This document shows, one piece after another, positions 31,721 to 40,360 of a stretch of 64,000 nucleotides of DNA. The stretch's first letter is position 1; each line of letters starts with the position of its first letter. The stretch comes from Gammaproteobacteria bacterium UBA7310. GTDB taxonomy: Bacteria; Pseudomonadota; Gammaproteobacteria; Pseudomonadales; Ketobacteraceae. Location: the NCBI GenBank assembly GCA_002471665.1, contig DKQK01000028.1:156367-220366 (forward strand). The letters are read 5' to 3'. The notes under the pieces were generated by a model, which saw only the letters and a program-made list of their open reading frames with translations, had not been told where the DNA came from and searched no databases. The position numbers and the translations under genes were made by a program.

Positions 31721-31783
31721 TGGGTTGCCCGTGGTGCTAATGGGGCTGGCAGACAAAAGAAATACTTAGGTAAGGATTAACAC

Positions 31784-32608
31784 ATGATAGGAAAACACTA
31801 CTTGGCTTGTGCCTTCATCTCCGTTGCCATGGTTGCGGGATGCAGTAACGACCAATCGCAGGGTGACGTGATAGCAACAGTCGGTGACGAAGCAATAACA
31901 GATACACAGTTTGATGCGTATCTGAAGTTCAAGAACGTGCCGGCCGATAACAGCGCCCGCCGTGACAAAGAGCTGGAAAACTACCTGCAGCGGGAAGCGC
32001 TGGCGGCGGCCATTGCCCAACAGGAGCAGATGGACGAAGCCCTGATTGAAGCGGAAGTGCGGGAATTTCGTAAACAGGCTTTACTCAGTCGCTATTTCGA
32101 CACATACCTCGCTGAGCAGGTAACCGAGCAAGCCATCAAGAACTATTACAACAGCCACATTGACGAGTTTACTGAAGAAAAAGCGCATTTGGCCCATATC
32201 CTGCTGCGCACCAATCCGAAAATGAGTGATAACGAGAAAAAAGCCCAGCTCAACAAATCCCATGAGGCCTACAGCAAACTGCAATCGGGTGCCGATTTTG
32301 CGGAAGTGGCTGAGCAATATTCCGAAGATACCGTTTCCGCCAAGCGCGGTGGCGATCTGGGCTGGGTCAAGCAAGGCGCCATCGATGCCAACTTCACGGC
32401 GCAGGCATTCAAACTGGACGCCGGGGAATACAGCGAGCCCATGGCCACCACCTTCGGTTATCACATTGTGAAACAGTTGGAAGCGCCCAAAAAGATCAAT
32501 GAGCCCTATGAAAATGTGAAAGGCAAGATCCGGCACATTCTGCGCCAGGCCGCCAAAGAGGCGGAATACGAGCGTTTGCAGGCTCTGGTGAAAGTGGAAA
32601 CGAAATGA
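31784..32608 (+). CDS. Parvulin-type peptidyl-prolyl cis-trans isomerase lipoprotein
   Basis: A 274-residue exported lipoprotein with a lipobox at VAGC (about residues 18-21; next residue Ser, which favours the outer membrane by the +2 rule). Residues about 28-125 form a SurA_N-like helical region starting 'VIATVGDEAITDTQFDAYL'. Residues about 132-240 form a parvulin domain with the expected HIL motif (His138), 'SAKRGGDLGW' and 'FGYHIVK'. It should act in the periplasm as a proline isomerase and holdase chaperone. It lies 63 bp after the giant gene on the same strand behind a clear ribosome site (taagga) and overlaps the next gene by 4 bp, so it is probably a dedicated foldase for the giant secreted proteins. 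Similar lipoprotein PPIases (EpsD type) sit in other export loci. The family call is firm; the client is inferred. Confidence 0.88.
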   Translation: MIGKHYLACAFISVAMVAGCSNDQSQGDVIATVGDEAITDTQFDAYLKFKNVPADNSARRDKELENYLQREALAAAIAQQEQMDEALIEAEVREFRKQALLSRYFDTYLAEQVTEQAIKNYYNSHIDEFTEEKAHLAHILLRTNPKMSDNEKKAQLNKSHEAYSKLQSGADFAEVAEQYSEDTVSAKRGGDLGWVKQGAIDANFTAQAFKLDAGEYSEPMATTFGYHIVKQLEAPKKINEPYENVKGKIRHILRQAAKEAEYERLQALVKVETK

Positions 32609-33495
32609 GTGGTTCCATGAAAGCAATCCAGGCCCTGTGTATGGGGATGAGCCTGCTGCTGGTTGGCTGCGGTGACAAGGAACCCGCAGCAGAGCCGGTT
32701 GCAACAGCCGAATCAAAACCGGCCGCTGAACCGGCTTTGGTGACCGTCAACGGTGCGGCCATCACGGAAACCCAGCTGGATTACGCCATGACCCGTACCC
32801 TGGGTGAAAGTGCGGGTTTGCTGGTGGGGCCTGAAGTCCGTGACAAGGTACTGCAGAGCCTGGTGCAAAGCCGCGCCATCGCGCAGCAGGCACAACAGGA
32901 GCTGAGTGCAGAGGAAGCCGCGTTCCTGGAGGAGCAGGTACGAGCCTACCGTGAGGAATTGCTGGTTAAGCGCTACCTGCAGAACCACGCTGATCCGCAG
33001 CCGGTAAGCAACCAGCAGGTAACGGAATATTACAACAGCAATCCTGAATTATTTGGCGGTGAAGTGATTCGCACCTTTGAGTACATTACCTCCGTGGGGC
33101 CGCTGGCCGATCTGGACCGCGAACAGTTGAAAGCCGCGTACCAGAAGGCGTCCGCCAGCCAGGATTGGAAGCAGCTCAGTGCCACGCTGGTGAAAGAAGG
33201 GTTTCCGGTAAAACACAAACAAGCAGAAATGAACATTAAACTACTGCCCCCCAATATCAAGGAGATGGTAACCAATGCCAAGGTGGCAGAAGGGGTAGAA
33301 ATTCACACCCGTCCGGATGTGATTATGTTGCGTGTACTGAAGGAGCAGGTCACCACGACCAAACCCTTACAGACGGTGAGTGCAGAGATTCGCAAGACGC
33401 TGGCTCACAAACAAATGAAAGAAGCGGTCAAATCGTTGGCCAGCCAGGTGATGTCGCAGGCGCAGGTTGATTACGCGACCACCGACCAACAGTAA
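32605..33495 (+). CDS. SurA/EpsD-like chaperone lipoprotein with degenerate parvulin domain
   Basis: A 296-residue lipoprotein with lipobox LLVGC and a short Ala/Glu/Pro-rich linker before 'ALVTVNGAAITETQLDYAM', the start of a SurA_N-like helical domain (about residues 45-130). The following segment (about 130-250) sits where a parvulin domain would be but lacks the GGDLGW and FGYH motifs seen in the preceding gene, so isomerase activity is unlikely and a binding-only chaperone role is the simplest reading. Translation is coupled to the upstream PPIase through an ATGA overlap. A second in-frame ATG at 32617, preceded by GAGTGG, gives a more typical signal peptide start (MKAIQALCMG) and may be the real one. 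Two such lipoproteins in tandem suggest a division of labour in folding the large secreted products of this cluster. Confidence 0.8.
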   Translation: MSGSMKAIQALCMGMSLLLVGCGDKEPAAEPVATAESKPAAEPALVTVNGAAITETQLDYAMTRTLGESAGLLVGPEVRDKVLQSLVQSRAIAQQAQQELSAEEAAFLEEQVRAYREELLVKRYLQNHADPQPVSNQQVTEYYNSNPELFGGEVIRTFEYITSVGPLADLDREQLKAAYQKASASQDWKQLSATLVKEGFPVKHKQAEMNIKLLPPNIKEMVTNAKVAEGVEIHTRPDVIMLRVLKEQVTTTKPLQTVSAEIRKTLAHKQMKEAVKSLASQVMSQAQVDYATTDQQ

Positions 33496-33507
33496 TTTGG
33501 GGGAAGC

Positions 33508-33855
33508 ATGTTGGTATATTGTCGAATTTTACTATGCACATTGGGGTGCCTGATGTCTGCCGTGACGGCAGCTGAATGTCTACCACCGGCAACACCGATT
33601 TTGCCGGATGGCGCTGCGGCCAGCGAATCTGAAATGATTCAGGCCCAGGAGACCGTTGCAGGGTTTCTTAGCGAAGCGCGGGCTTATCTTCAGTGCCTGG
33701 AACAGGATGAAGCGTTGAGTCTGGCGGCTGAAACCGAAAGCGCGGAATCCAAGTCGCAGCGTGATGAGGCATACCAACAGATGCTCGAAACCATGAAAGC
33801 ACTGAACGAGCAACTCCTGGTGCAGCTGCAGGAATTTCGAAACGTAGACCAATAA
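33508..33855 (+). CDS. Small secreted helical protein (conserved-hypothetical type)
   Basis: A 115-residue protein with a signal peptide (hydrophobic to about residue 22, ending VTAAE) and a good ribosome site (gggggaag) 12 bp after the preceding gene. The mature part opens with 'CLPPATPILPDG', then 'ASESEMIQAQETVAGFL' and 'YLQCLEQDE', and ends in an amphipathic, probably coiled-coil helix of about 50 residues. The pattern of a Cys, a PDG motif, an EM..AQ..V helix and a 'Y..CL' motif is one I have seen in uncharacterised exported proteins of gammaproteobacteria. The two mature cysteines could form a disulfide. Its place between the chaperones and the 2144-residue protein suggests a periplasmic accessory role; function unknown. 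Confidence 0.7.
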   Translation: MLVYCRILLCTLGCLMSAVTAAECLPPATPILPDGAAASESEMIQAQETVAGFLSEARAYLQCLEQDEALSLAAETESAESKSQRDEAYQQMLETMKALNEQLLVQLQEFRNVDQ

Positions 33856-33913
33856 GAAGTCTGCTAAGCGGCGCGTATGCGCAAGATGTATTTGGCACGG
33901 AAGATCGGGCGTT

Positions 33914-36900
33914 ATGATCAAGCATTCTGGATGTAAATTTTTAATTGTGGTGGCCTCCCTGATGTGGGGGTTAACGGCATCCCATGCCTATGCACAGAAC
34001 TGTGAGCTTTTGTTTGAAAGCCCGCTGCAGGTGCATGACCTGAATGGTGCCGTACGGTTCCGTCTGAGTTCGCGGGTGTACGATGCACCCAATGATGAAC
34101 TGATTACACCCTTGATCATTGAGGAACCGTTAACGCTCAGCTGCGGTTGGTCAGACTGCTCTGCCTCCGGTACCACGGCGCCACCGATCTACATTAATGA
34201 CTTCAAGCTGAGCGCTGCAACCACCGATATCGACGTAGGCATCCTGCAATCTGCCACCACCGATGGCGTGCAGACCCAGTTCCGCAATGTGGTGGTCAAC
34301 AGCACCGGCAATCTGACCTTCAACAGTGCCCAATCTGAATACCTGATCGATACCCTGCACCTTAAGCTCAGCGCCACCGTCAAACTGCCGGCCGGTGATT
34401 ACTGGGTCAATAACCTGATCATGGATTATGGTGCCAACATCAAAGTTCTGGGTGAAGGCACCGTGCGCTTGATGGTGAACAACGATACCGCTCTGGCGGA
34501 TGAAGTGGATATCAACCAGACCGCGTCCGCACACCAGTTGTTTATGTACGTTAACGGCAGCCTCAATCTGGGGCCCAACGCCAGACTGGATGGATTTGTC
34601 TACAGCCAGGGCCCAATGGACGTTGGTTCTTTCTCGGTACTTAAAGGCGCCTTCAATGCCAGCATTGTGGAGTTGCATTCGGGCACGGCAGTGTATTCCC
34701 GTCATGATAACGCCGCCCTGGTGAATTATGGTGACAGTTGCCAACAGTCTTTCTCTTACCCCGATCTGGATGGTGATGGTATCCCGGACATCAATGATCT
34801 GGATATTGATAACGACGGCATCGGCAACGATTACGAACGCATGGTGGGCACCGATCCGTATCTGGCCAGCGACGTGCCCGTGGATGCGGACGGCGACGAC
34901 GTGCCGGATTCCCTGGAAGGGTATGCCGGAACCTATTGTTCCGCAGCGTTTGAAACCGGCTTGCAAACCCATACCCAGAACGGGTTGGTGGATTTTGGTT
35001 CCTATTCCCTGATGGAGAATGCGCCCACCAGTCAATTGCGCTCCAGTCAGGTGGTAAACAGCAATGCGTTGTTCAGCGCTGATTCCTGCGGTAATACGGA
35101 TTGTTCCGCTTCCGGCGTGCCGTCACCTTTCATACTGGCGCCGGATTTCAAATTCAGTACCTCATCCACCGACATCTCCGGCAGTGCCACTCTGGGTAAT
35201 GACGGCCAGCGGGAGTTCGATGAGGTGACGCCGCTGTTGTTCTCCACCATCACCTTTGCGCAGCCCGGCGAATACCGGATTCGCAAACTGAATCTGTGGT
35301 CCAGCAGCACCGTGGTGCTGGCACCGGGCGATTACTGGATTGAACAACTGTCGATGGCATCCTACACCAAGATCAAAGTCCAGGGTGAAGGCACGGTGCG
35401 CCTGTTTGTCTACTCTTCCAGTGTCACGGGTAACAGCTCCGAGCTCAACATGCCCGGCGGTAACGAAGGGGATCCGGCCAAACTGGTGATCTACGCCTGG
35501 CAGGCTTTTGAATTGGGTGCCTACTCGGATACCAGCGCCTACCTGTATGCCCGTGGTGATATTAATACGGAAGGGTCCACTAAATTTTACGGTGCCATGG
35601 CTGGCGCCAACATTGATTTGTCGTACAGCGATAAGATGTATTTCCGCAACCAGAATCTGTATCAGGCGGATTTTGGATTGCTGTGCGATGTGGACAACGA
35701 TGGCGTGTTTGACGGGTTGGATGACGATCTGGATGGGGATGGCCTGACCAACGATCTGGAAGCGGCCAATAACGCCGATCCCATGAACCCCGACAGCGAT
35801 GGGGATGGCCTGTTGGATGGGGAAGAGGTGCTGACCTATCAATCCAATCCCCAGTTAGTGGACAGCGACAGCGATGGCCTATCGGACAGCCTGGAAGTGT
35901 GGGAGTTCGGCACCAGCCCCATCAAGGCGGACACCGATGATGACGGCCTGAGCGATACCGACGAATTGCAAACGTACGAAACCGACCCGCTAGTGCCGGA
36001 CACCGATGAGGATCAGCTTAGCGACGGCTATGAGGTACTGACCTCCGGCACCGATCCCCTGTTGCCCGACACCGATGAAGACGGATTGCTGGATGGCCCG
36101 GAAATTCTTACCCATGGTACCGATCCATTGGATGCCGACAGCGACGATGACAGCCTGAGCGACGGTGCGGAAATCAATGAGCACCAAACCAATCCGTTGG
36201 CAGCCGACAGTGACGCAGATGGCTTGACCGATCCCCAGGAAATCAATACCACCCAAACCGATCCGCTGAACCCGGATACCGATGGCGATGGCCTCACCGA
36301 TGGCGCGGAAATCAATACCCATGGCAGTAACCCGCTAATGGATGACACCGACGGCGATGGCATCACCGACGGAGCGGAAGTGAATACCTACGGTACCAAT
36401 GTGCTGCTGGCGGACACCGACAGCGACGGCTTAAGCGATGGTGCGGAGATCAACACCCACAGTACCAATCCGTTATTGGCGGATACCGATGGCGATGGCC
36501 TCAGCGATGGTGAGGAAGTTAATACCCATGGTACCAACCCGTTGTCAGATGATTCCGATGGGGATGGCCTCACTGACAGCGCCGAGCTGACAACCCACGG
36601 CACTAATCCATTATTGGCAGACACCGATGGTGACGGCCTTGCCGATGGCGCAGAGGTCAACACCCACGGCACCAACCCATTGCAGTCGGACACTGATAGC
36701 GATGGCTTAAGCGATGGTGCGGAGATCAATACCCACGGCACCAATCCATTATTGGCGGATACCGATGGTGATGGCCTGGCCGATGGCGCGGAGGTCAACA
36801 CTCACGGTACCAATCCGCTGCTGGCAGACAGTGATAGTGATGGTGTCAGCGATGGTGATGAGGTGAACACCCACGGCACCAACCCACTGCAGGCCGATAG

Positions 36901-39900
36901 CGATGGCGATGGCCTGAGCGACGGAGCCGAGCTTAACGAACACAGCACCGATCCACTGCAAGCGGACACGGATGGGGATGGCCTCAGTGACGGGGAAGAA
37001 GTGAACACCACCAACACCGACCCCAACCTGGCAGATACCGACAGCGACGGGCTGAGTGACGGTGATGAAGTGAATGTTCACAATACCGACCCCCTGGATG
37101 CCGACAGTGATGATGACACCTTAAACGATGGGGATGAAATCAACACCCATGGCACCAACCCCAACCTGGCGGACAGCGACAGCGATGGCCTGACCGATGC
37201 CCAGGAAGTGCTCACCTATAACACCAATCCCAATCTACCGGACAGTGACAGTGATGGCCTGACCGATGGCGCGGAAGTCAACACCCACGGCACTGATCCA
37301 TTGAAACCCGACAGTGACGAAGACGGCTTAAGCGACGGCGCCGAGATCAACACGCACGGTACCAATCCATTATTGGCGGACAGCGATGGGGACACCCTGT
37401 CCGATGGCGACGAAATCAATACCTACGGCAGCAATCCGTTGCTCACCGACAGCGATTCCGACGGCATTGCTGATAACGTGGAAGTGGTCAATGGCACCAA
37501 TCCGGCCAAGGCCGACACCGATGATGATGGTGTGGACGACGCTGCGGACCAGTTCCCCACCGATCCGGCGGAATGGTCGGACCTGGATGGCGATGGTCAA
37601 GGTGATAACAGCGATCCCGATCGCGACAACGATGGATACAGCAACGAAGAAGAAGTGGCGGCAGGGTCCGATCCAAACGATCCCAACAGCATCCCGGATA
37701 CCACGCCACCGGAAATCACAGTATTGGGTAGCCAGCCGTTCGAAACCGACGAGGATTACTTCACCCTCAACGGTATAGCCACCGATCTCAGTGGTGTGGC
37801 ATCGCTCACCATCACCAACGATCAAAGCGCCGGTACCATCACCGCACAGTTCAGCGGCGATAACTGGGGTGCGGATGTGCCGGTTGAGCTGGGTGTAAAC
37901 AACCTGCAACTGAAAGCCGTGGATACCAAAGGCAATGAAGCCACGGTGATTGTTGCGGTGGAACGGCTCAGCACCGATACCGTGGTGCGCCTCACCATTG
38001 ATTCGCCCGTTGGCTACAGCAAGGTTACCGAACCTTATGTGGTGGTAACCGGTAAACTGCAGTCGGAAGTGCGTTCTGAAAACATCGTGCTGACGGTGGA
38101 CAATGAGCCTACCGCACTGCAGAGCACGGCCCTCAACACGGAGTACACCTACCGTTCCGCGCCGGTACAACTGCAGGAAGGCAACAACACCATTCTGGTT
38201 CAGGCAGTACTGGACACACAGACCCTGCAACGCAGCGTGGTGGTGATCTACGAGCCGGAAGTGGCAGAAACCGATGCCCCGTTGATCAGCCTGTTGTCAC
38301 CGGCACCGGGCAGCATGCTCAACAGTGACAGCTTTACCCTGGCTGGGGAAGCCATCAGCTTCAGCGGTGCCGCCCAGATCCGGGTCAACGGCGAATTGGT
38401 GTCCCTGCAGGGTGGCCAGACCCAGGCGGGCAGCTTCCAGGAGATTCTCAACTTCCCGGCCGGCGCGGAAAGCTTCCAGGTGACGGCATCGATCACCGAC
38501 GGCGAAAACCGAACCGTGGCGGCCCAGGCGATCTACTATCGGGATATTACCCCGCCGGTGATCAGTGTGGGCGGCGGCCTGCAACCGGTACCTACGGAAA
38601 ATAGGGTGGTGGCCTCACGCTATGAGCTGTTCGGTGTGATCAGCGAAACCAACCTCGCAGGCTTTACCGTGAACGGTCAACCGGTGAGTGTAGAACCTGG
38701 CGCCGCCGCCGGGGAGTATCTGTTCTCCCTGCCGTTGGCCCTCAGTGTCAGCACACCGCTGACGGTGGAGTTGAACGCACGGGATGCTGCCGGCAACAGT
38801 ACCAGCCTGGAATACACCCTACTTAGAGATGGCTCGGTCACCGTTGATCCGTTGTTACCGGCCGATGGCAGTGAATTCATCAACCAGGGCCAACCCATTG
38901 CCCTGCAGGTGGCCGCGGCCATTGCCGGCCTGTCTGCCGATCTCACCACCTATGCGGTACTCACCAACGCCGCCGATGAGATACTGGATCAGCAAACCCT
39001 GTCCGGCTCCTCCACCCTGTTGGCGGGCACCGTCACCATTCCCGCCCAGGCCGGGGATTACGACATCGCCATCGAAGTGCGCGACCTGACCGATAAAGTG
39101 GTGGGCACGGCCGGTTTGTCGGTATCGGTGCGGGATCCGCAACAGGTACCGGTTGCGATCCAGAAAATAGAACCCGCCAACAATGCAACGGACATCGAGC
39201 CCAACGGCTTTGTTTCCGTGTACTTCAATCAGCCGGTGGACCCAGCTTTGGTTTCCATCACCGTCAACGAAACCCTGAACGGCTTTACCTACATCGACAG
39301 CGATCCGCGCGGCGTCAGTGGCATGCGCGGGGCAGGGCACCGACTGGTGGAAGTAAACCGCTCGTTCGAAGCGGTAGCGGGCAGCATCGCGCCATTGCCG
39401 GGCAGCACCGTCATGGCTTTCTACCCCGAACGTGAATTGGGTTATGGTGCCAACGTGTTTATCACCGTGACCTATGACGGCAACGAAATGGAGCGAGCCC
39501 AGTTCAAGGTGCGTGACTTGCCCACCTTCATCACCGGGGGCGTACAGGATCAATTGGGGCAACCCTTGGCCGGAATCACCGTCAAGTTGAAAGAACTCAA
39601 TCGCAGCACCAAAACCGACCGGGATGGCGCCTACCACTTCGGCTTCGGTGATGCCGCCAAAAACAACATCCCCAGTGGCGAATACACCCTGGAATTCAAC
39701 CCTGAGTTCAAGGACACCCGTTACGGCAGCATCAGCTTCCGCGAAAGTGTGGTGGAAGGCCGCATGAACCCCATGGATCTGCGTACCGTGCCGGCACTGG
39801 ATCCCACCATTAACTTTGTTCCGGTGCAAGGCGGTGGTGAAGTGACCCTGTTGGGCGGCGATTTGGTGATGGATCTTACCGACACCCGCCTGGTGTTCCC

Positions 39901-40348
39901 AGATCAGAACACCAGCGGCCCCATACACGTCCAGTTTACCGATTTCTCCCAGTTCCCCTATCCATTGGGGCCGCTGGGCTACGGTCACTGGCTCTACTTT
40001 GTTCAGCCCGGCGGCATCGCGGTGGAAGGTAGCATTACCGGGCTGGATATTGCCATGCCTGCCATCATGGGCAGCTACGACTACGTACCCGATAACGGAT
40101 ACTACGTGGTGATGCTGGGGCTGGATGATCGCAGCCAGCTCATCGTGCCGGTGGGTGTGGGGCAAATTGAAAATTACCGGGTGCGCAGCGTTGGCGAGCT
40201 GCAATACCAGCGCCTGGATGCCATCGGCTACGGCATGGTGCCGTACGAATGGCAGGAAACCCTGGCCAAATACGCCAATGGCGACATCAGTCTGGAACTG
40301 ATGCGGGCAGAATTGAGCAGCGTCGTTAACAGCACGAGCGGGCAGTAG
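33914..40348 (+). CDS. Large secreted TT3-repeat protein with duplicated MshQ-like N-terminal domain and Ig-like domains
   Basis: A 2144-residue protein with a Sec signal peptide cut after AYA (residue 27). Residues about 30-275 and 340-590 are two copies of a cysteine-containing domain with 'GDYW', 'IKV.GEGTVRL' and 'CG..DCSASG' motifs that recalls the N-terminal part of MshQ-like pilus-associated proteins. Residues about 593-1266 are acidic DxDxDG repeats, 24 of them exactly 23 residues long, then several Ig-like domains (for example 'ISLLSPAPGSMLNSDSFTL'), a SbsA/Big_5-like domain near residue 1750 and a carboxypeptidase-regulatory-like domain near 1872 ('GGVQDQLGQPLAGITVKL'). The C-terminal 150 residues have no visible anchor. 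It probably forms a long calcium-stiffened stalk outside the cell. It is 58 bp after the small secreted gene and 12 bp before the toxin-like gene. Confidence 0.85.
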   Translation: MIKHSGCKFLIVVASLMWGLTASHAYAQNCELLFESPLQVHDLNGAVRFRLSSRVYDAPNDELITPLIIEEPLTLSCGWSDCSASGTTAPPIYINDFKLSAATTDIDVGILQSATTDGVQTQFRNVVVNSTGNLTFNSAQSEYLIDTLHLKLSATVKLPAGDYWVNNLIMDYGANIKVLGEGTVRLMVNNDTALADEVDINQTASAHQLFMYVNGSLNLGPNARLDGFVYSQGPMDVGSFSVLKGAFNASIVELHSGTAVYSRHDNAALVNYGDSCQQSFSYPDLDGDGIPDINDLDIDNDGIGNDYERMVGTDPYLASDVPVDADGDDVPDSLEGYAGTYCSAAFETGLQTHTQNGLVDFGSYSLMENAPTSQLRSSQVVNSNALFSADSCGNTDCSASGVPSPFILAPDFKFSTSSTDISGSATLGNDGQREFDEVTPLLFSTITFAQPGEYRIRKLNLWSSSTVVLAPGDYWIEQLSMASYTKIKVQGEGTVRLFVYSSSVTGNSSELNMPGGNEGDPAKLVIYAWQAFELGAYSDTSAYLYARGDINTEGSTKFYGAMAGANIDLSYSDKMYFRNQNLYQADFGLLCDVDNDGVFDGLDDDLDGDGLTNDLEAANNADPMNPDSDGDGLLDGEEVLTYQSNPQLVDSDSDGLSDSLEVWEFGTSPIKADTDDDGLSDTDELQTYETDPLVPDTDEDQLSDGYEVLTSGTDPLLPDTDEDGLLDGPEILTHGTDPLDADSDDDSLSDGAEINEHQTNPLAADSDADGLTDPQEINTTQTDPLNPDTDGDGLTDGAEINTHGSNPLMDDTDGDGITDGAEVNTYGTNVLLADTDSDGLSDGAEINTHSTNPLLADTDGDGLSDGEEVNTHGTNPLSDDSDGDGLTDSAELTTHGTNPLLADTDGDGLADGAEVNTHGTNPLQSDTDSDGLSDGAEINTHGTNPLLADTDGDGLADGAEVNTHGTNPLLADSDSDGVSDGDEVNTHGTNPLQADSDGDGLSDGAELNEHSTDPLQADTDGDGLSDGEEVNTTNTDPNLADTDSDGLSDGDEVNVHNTDPLDADSDDDTLNDGDEINTHGTNPNLADSDSDGLTDAQEVLTYNTNPNLPDSDSDGLTDGAEVNTHGTDPLKPDSDEDGLSDGAEINTHGTNPLLADSDGDTLSDGDEINTYGSNPLLTDSDSDGIADNVEVVNGTNPAKADTDDDGVDDAADQFPTDPAEWSDLDGDGQGDNSDPDRDNDGYSNEEEVAAGSDPNDPNSIPDTTPPEITVLGSQPFETDEDYFTLNGIATDLSGVASLTITNDQSAGTITAQFSGDNWGADVPVELGVNNLQLKAVDTKGNEATVIVAVERLSTDTVVRLTIDSPVGYSKVTEPYVVVTGKLQSEVRSENIVLTVDNEPTALQSTALNTEYTYRSAPVQLQEGNNTILVQAVLDTQTLQRSVVVIYEPEVAETDAPLISLLSPAPGSMLNSDSFTLAGEAISFSGAAQIRVNGELVSLQGGQTQAGSFQEILNFPAGAESFQVTASITDGENRTVAAQAIYYRDITPPVISVGGGLQPVPTENRVVASRYELFGVISETNLAGFTVNGQPVSVEPGAAAGEYLFSLPLALSVSTPLTVELNARDAAGNSTSLEYTLLRDGSVTVDPLLPADGSEFINQGQPIALQVAAAIAGLSADLTTYAVLTNAADEILDQQTLSGSSTLLAGTVTIPAQAGDYDIAIEVRDLTDKVVGTAGLSVSVRDPQQVPVAIQKIEPANNATDIEPNGFVSVYFNQPVDPALVSITVNETLNGFTYIDSDPRGVSGMRGAGHRLVEVNRSFEAVAGSIAPLPGSTVMAFYPERELGYGANVFITVTYDGNEMERAQFKVRDLPTFITGGVQDQLGQPLAGITVKLKELNRSTKTDRDGAYHFGFGDAAKNNIPSGEYTLEFNPEFKDTRYGSISFRESVVEGRMNPMDLRTVPALDPTINFVPVQGGGEVTLLGGDLVMDLTDTRLVFPDQNTSGPIHVQFTDFSQFPYPLGPLGYGHWLYFVQPGGIAVEGSITGLDIAMPAIMGSYDYVPDNGYYVVMLGLDDRSQLIVPVGVGQIENYRVRSVGELQYQRLDAIGYGMVPYEWQETLAKYANGDISLELMRAELSSVVNSTSGQ
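34001..35685 (+). repeat. Tandem duplication of the N-terminal GDYW domain in the 2144-residue protein
   Basis: Copy A spans about 34001-34740 and copy B about 34935-35685, with a short TT3 linker (about 34765-34925) between them. Shared landmarks in order are an initial Cys with 'F...LQ.H..NG', 'CG..DCSASG', 'LP(A/G)...', 'GDYW(V/I)', and 'IKV.GEGTVRL.V', then an '(L/A)...G.' strand and a final Y/M block. Cysteine positions are conserved, consistent with disulfides in an oxidising compartment. Confidence 0.7.
35792..37447 (+). repeat. 24 tandem in-frame 69-bp units (23-residue TT3 repeats)
   Basis: Every unit is exactly 69 bp with no insertion or deletion. The consensus is D(T/S)DGDGLSDGAEINTHGTNP followed by three variable residues. 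The Asp residues at positions 1, 3 and 5 and the Glu at 12 fit a calcium-binding thrombospondin type-3 loop. Units differ mostly at synonymous sites and at the last three residues, so the array is not freshly amplified and has been kept by selection on the protein. A 25th unit (22 residues) and an irregular 26th follow to about 37580. Confidence 0.9.
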
Positions 40349-40360
40349 GAAATAGGGAAC

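Noticed and set aside
2..31720. Type I (RTX) secreted adhesin
   Set aside because: No GGxGxDxxx nonapeptide repeats and no ABC transporter, HlyD or TolC gene occurs in the window; the acidic arrays are TT3-like.
35792..37447. Regular short repeats that could suggest a CRISPR array
   Set aside because: The 69-bp units are contiguous, in frame, diverged at synonymous sites and encode TT3 repeats; there are no constant repeats with unique spacers.
38855..40204. Long antisense open frame (449 codons) opposite the 2144-residue gene
   Set aside because: Same reason: low-complexity His/Gly/Val composition and complete overlap with a well supported gene.
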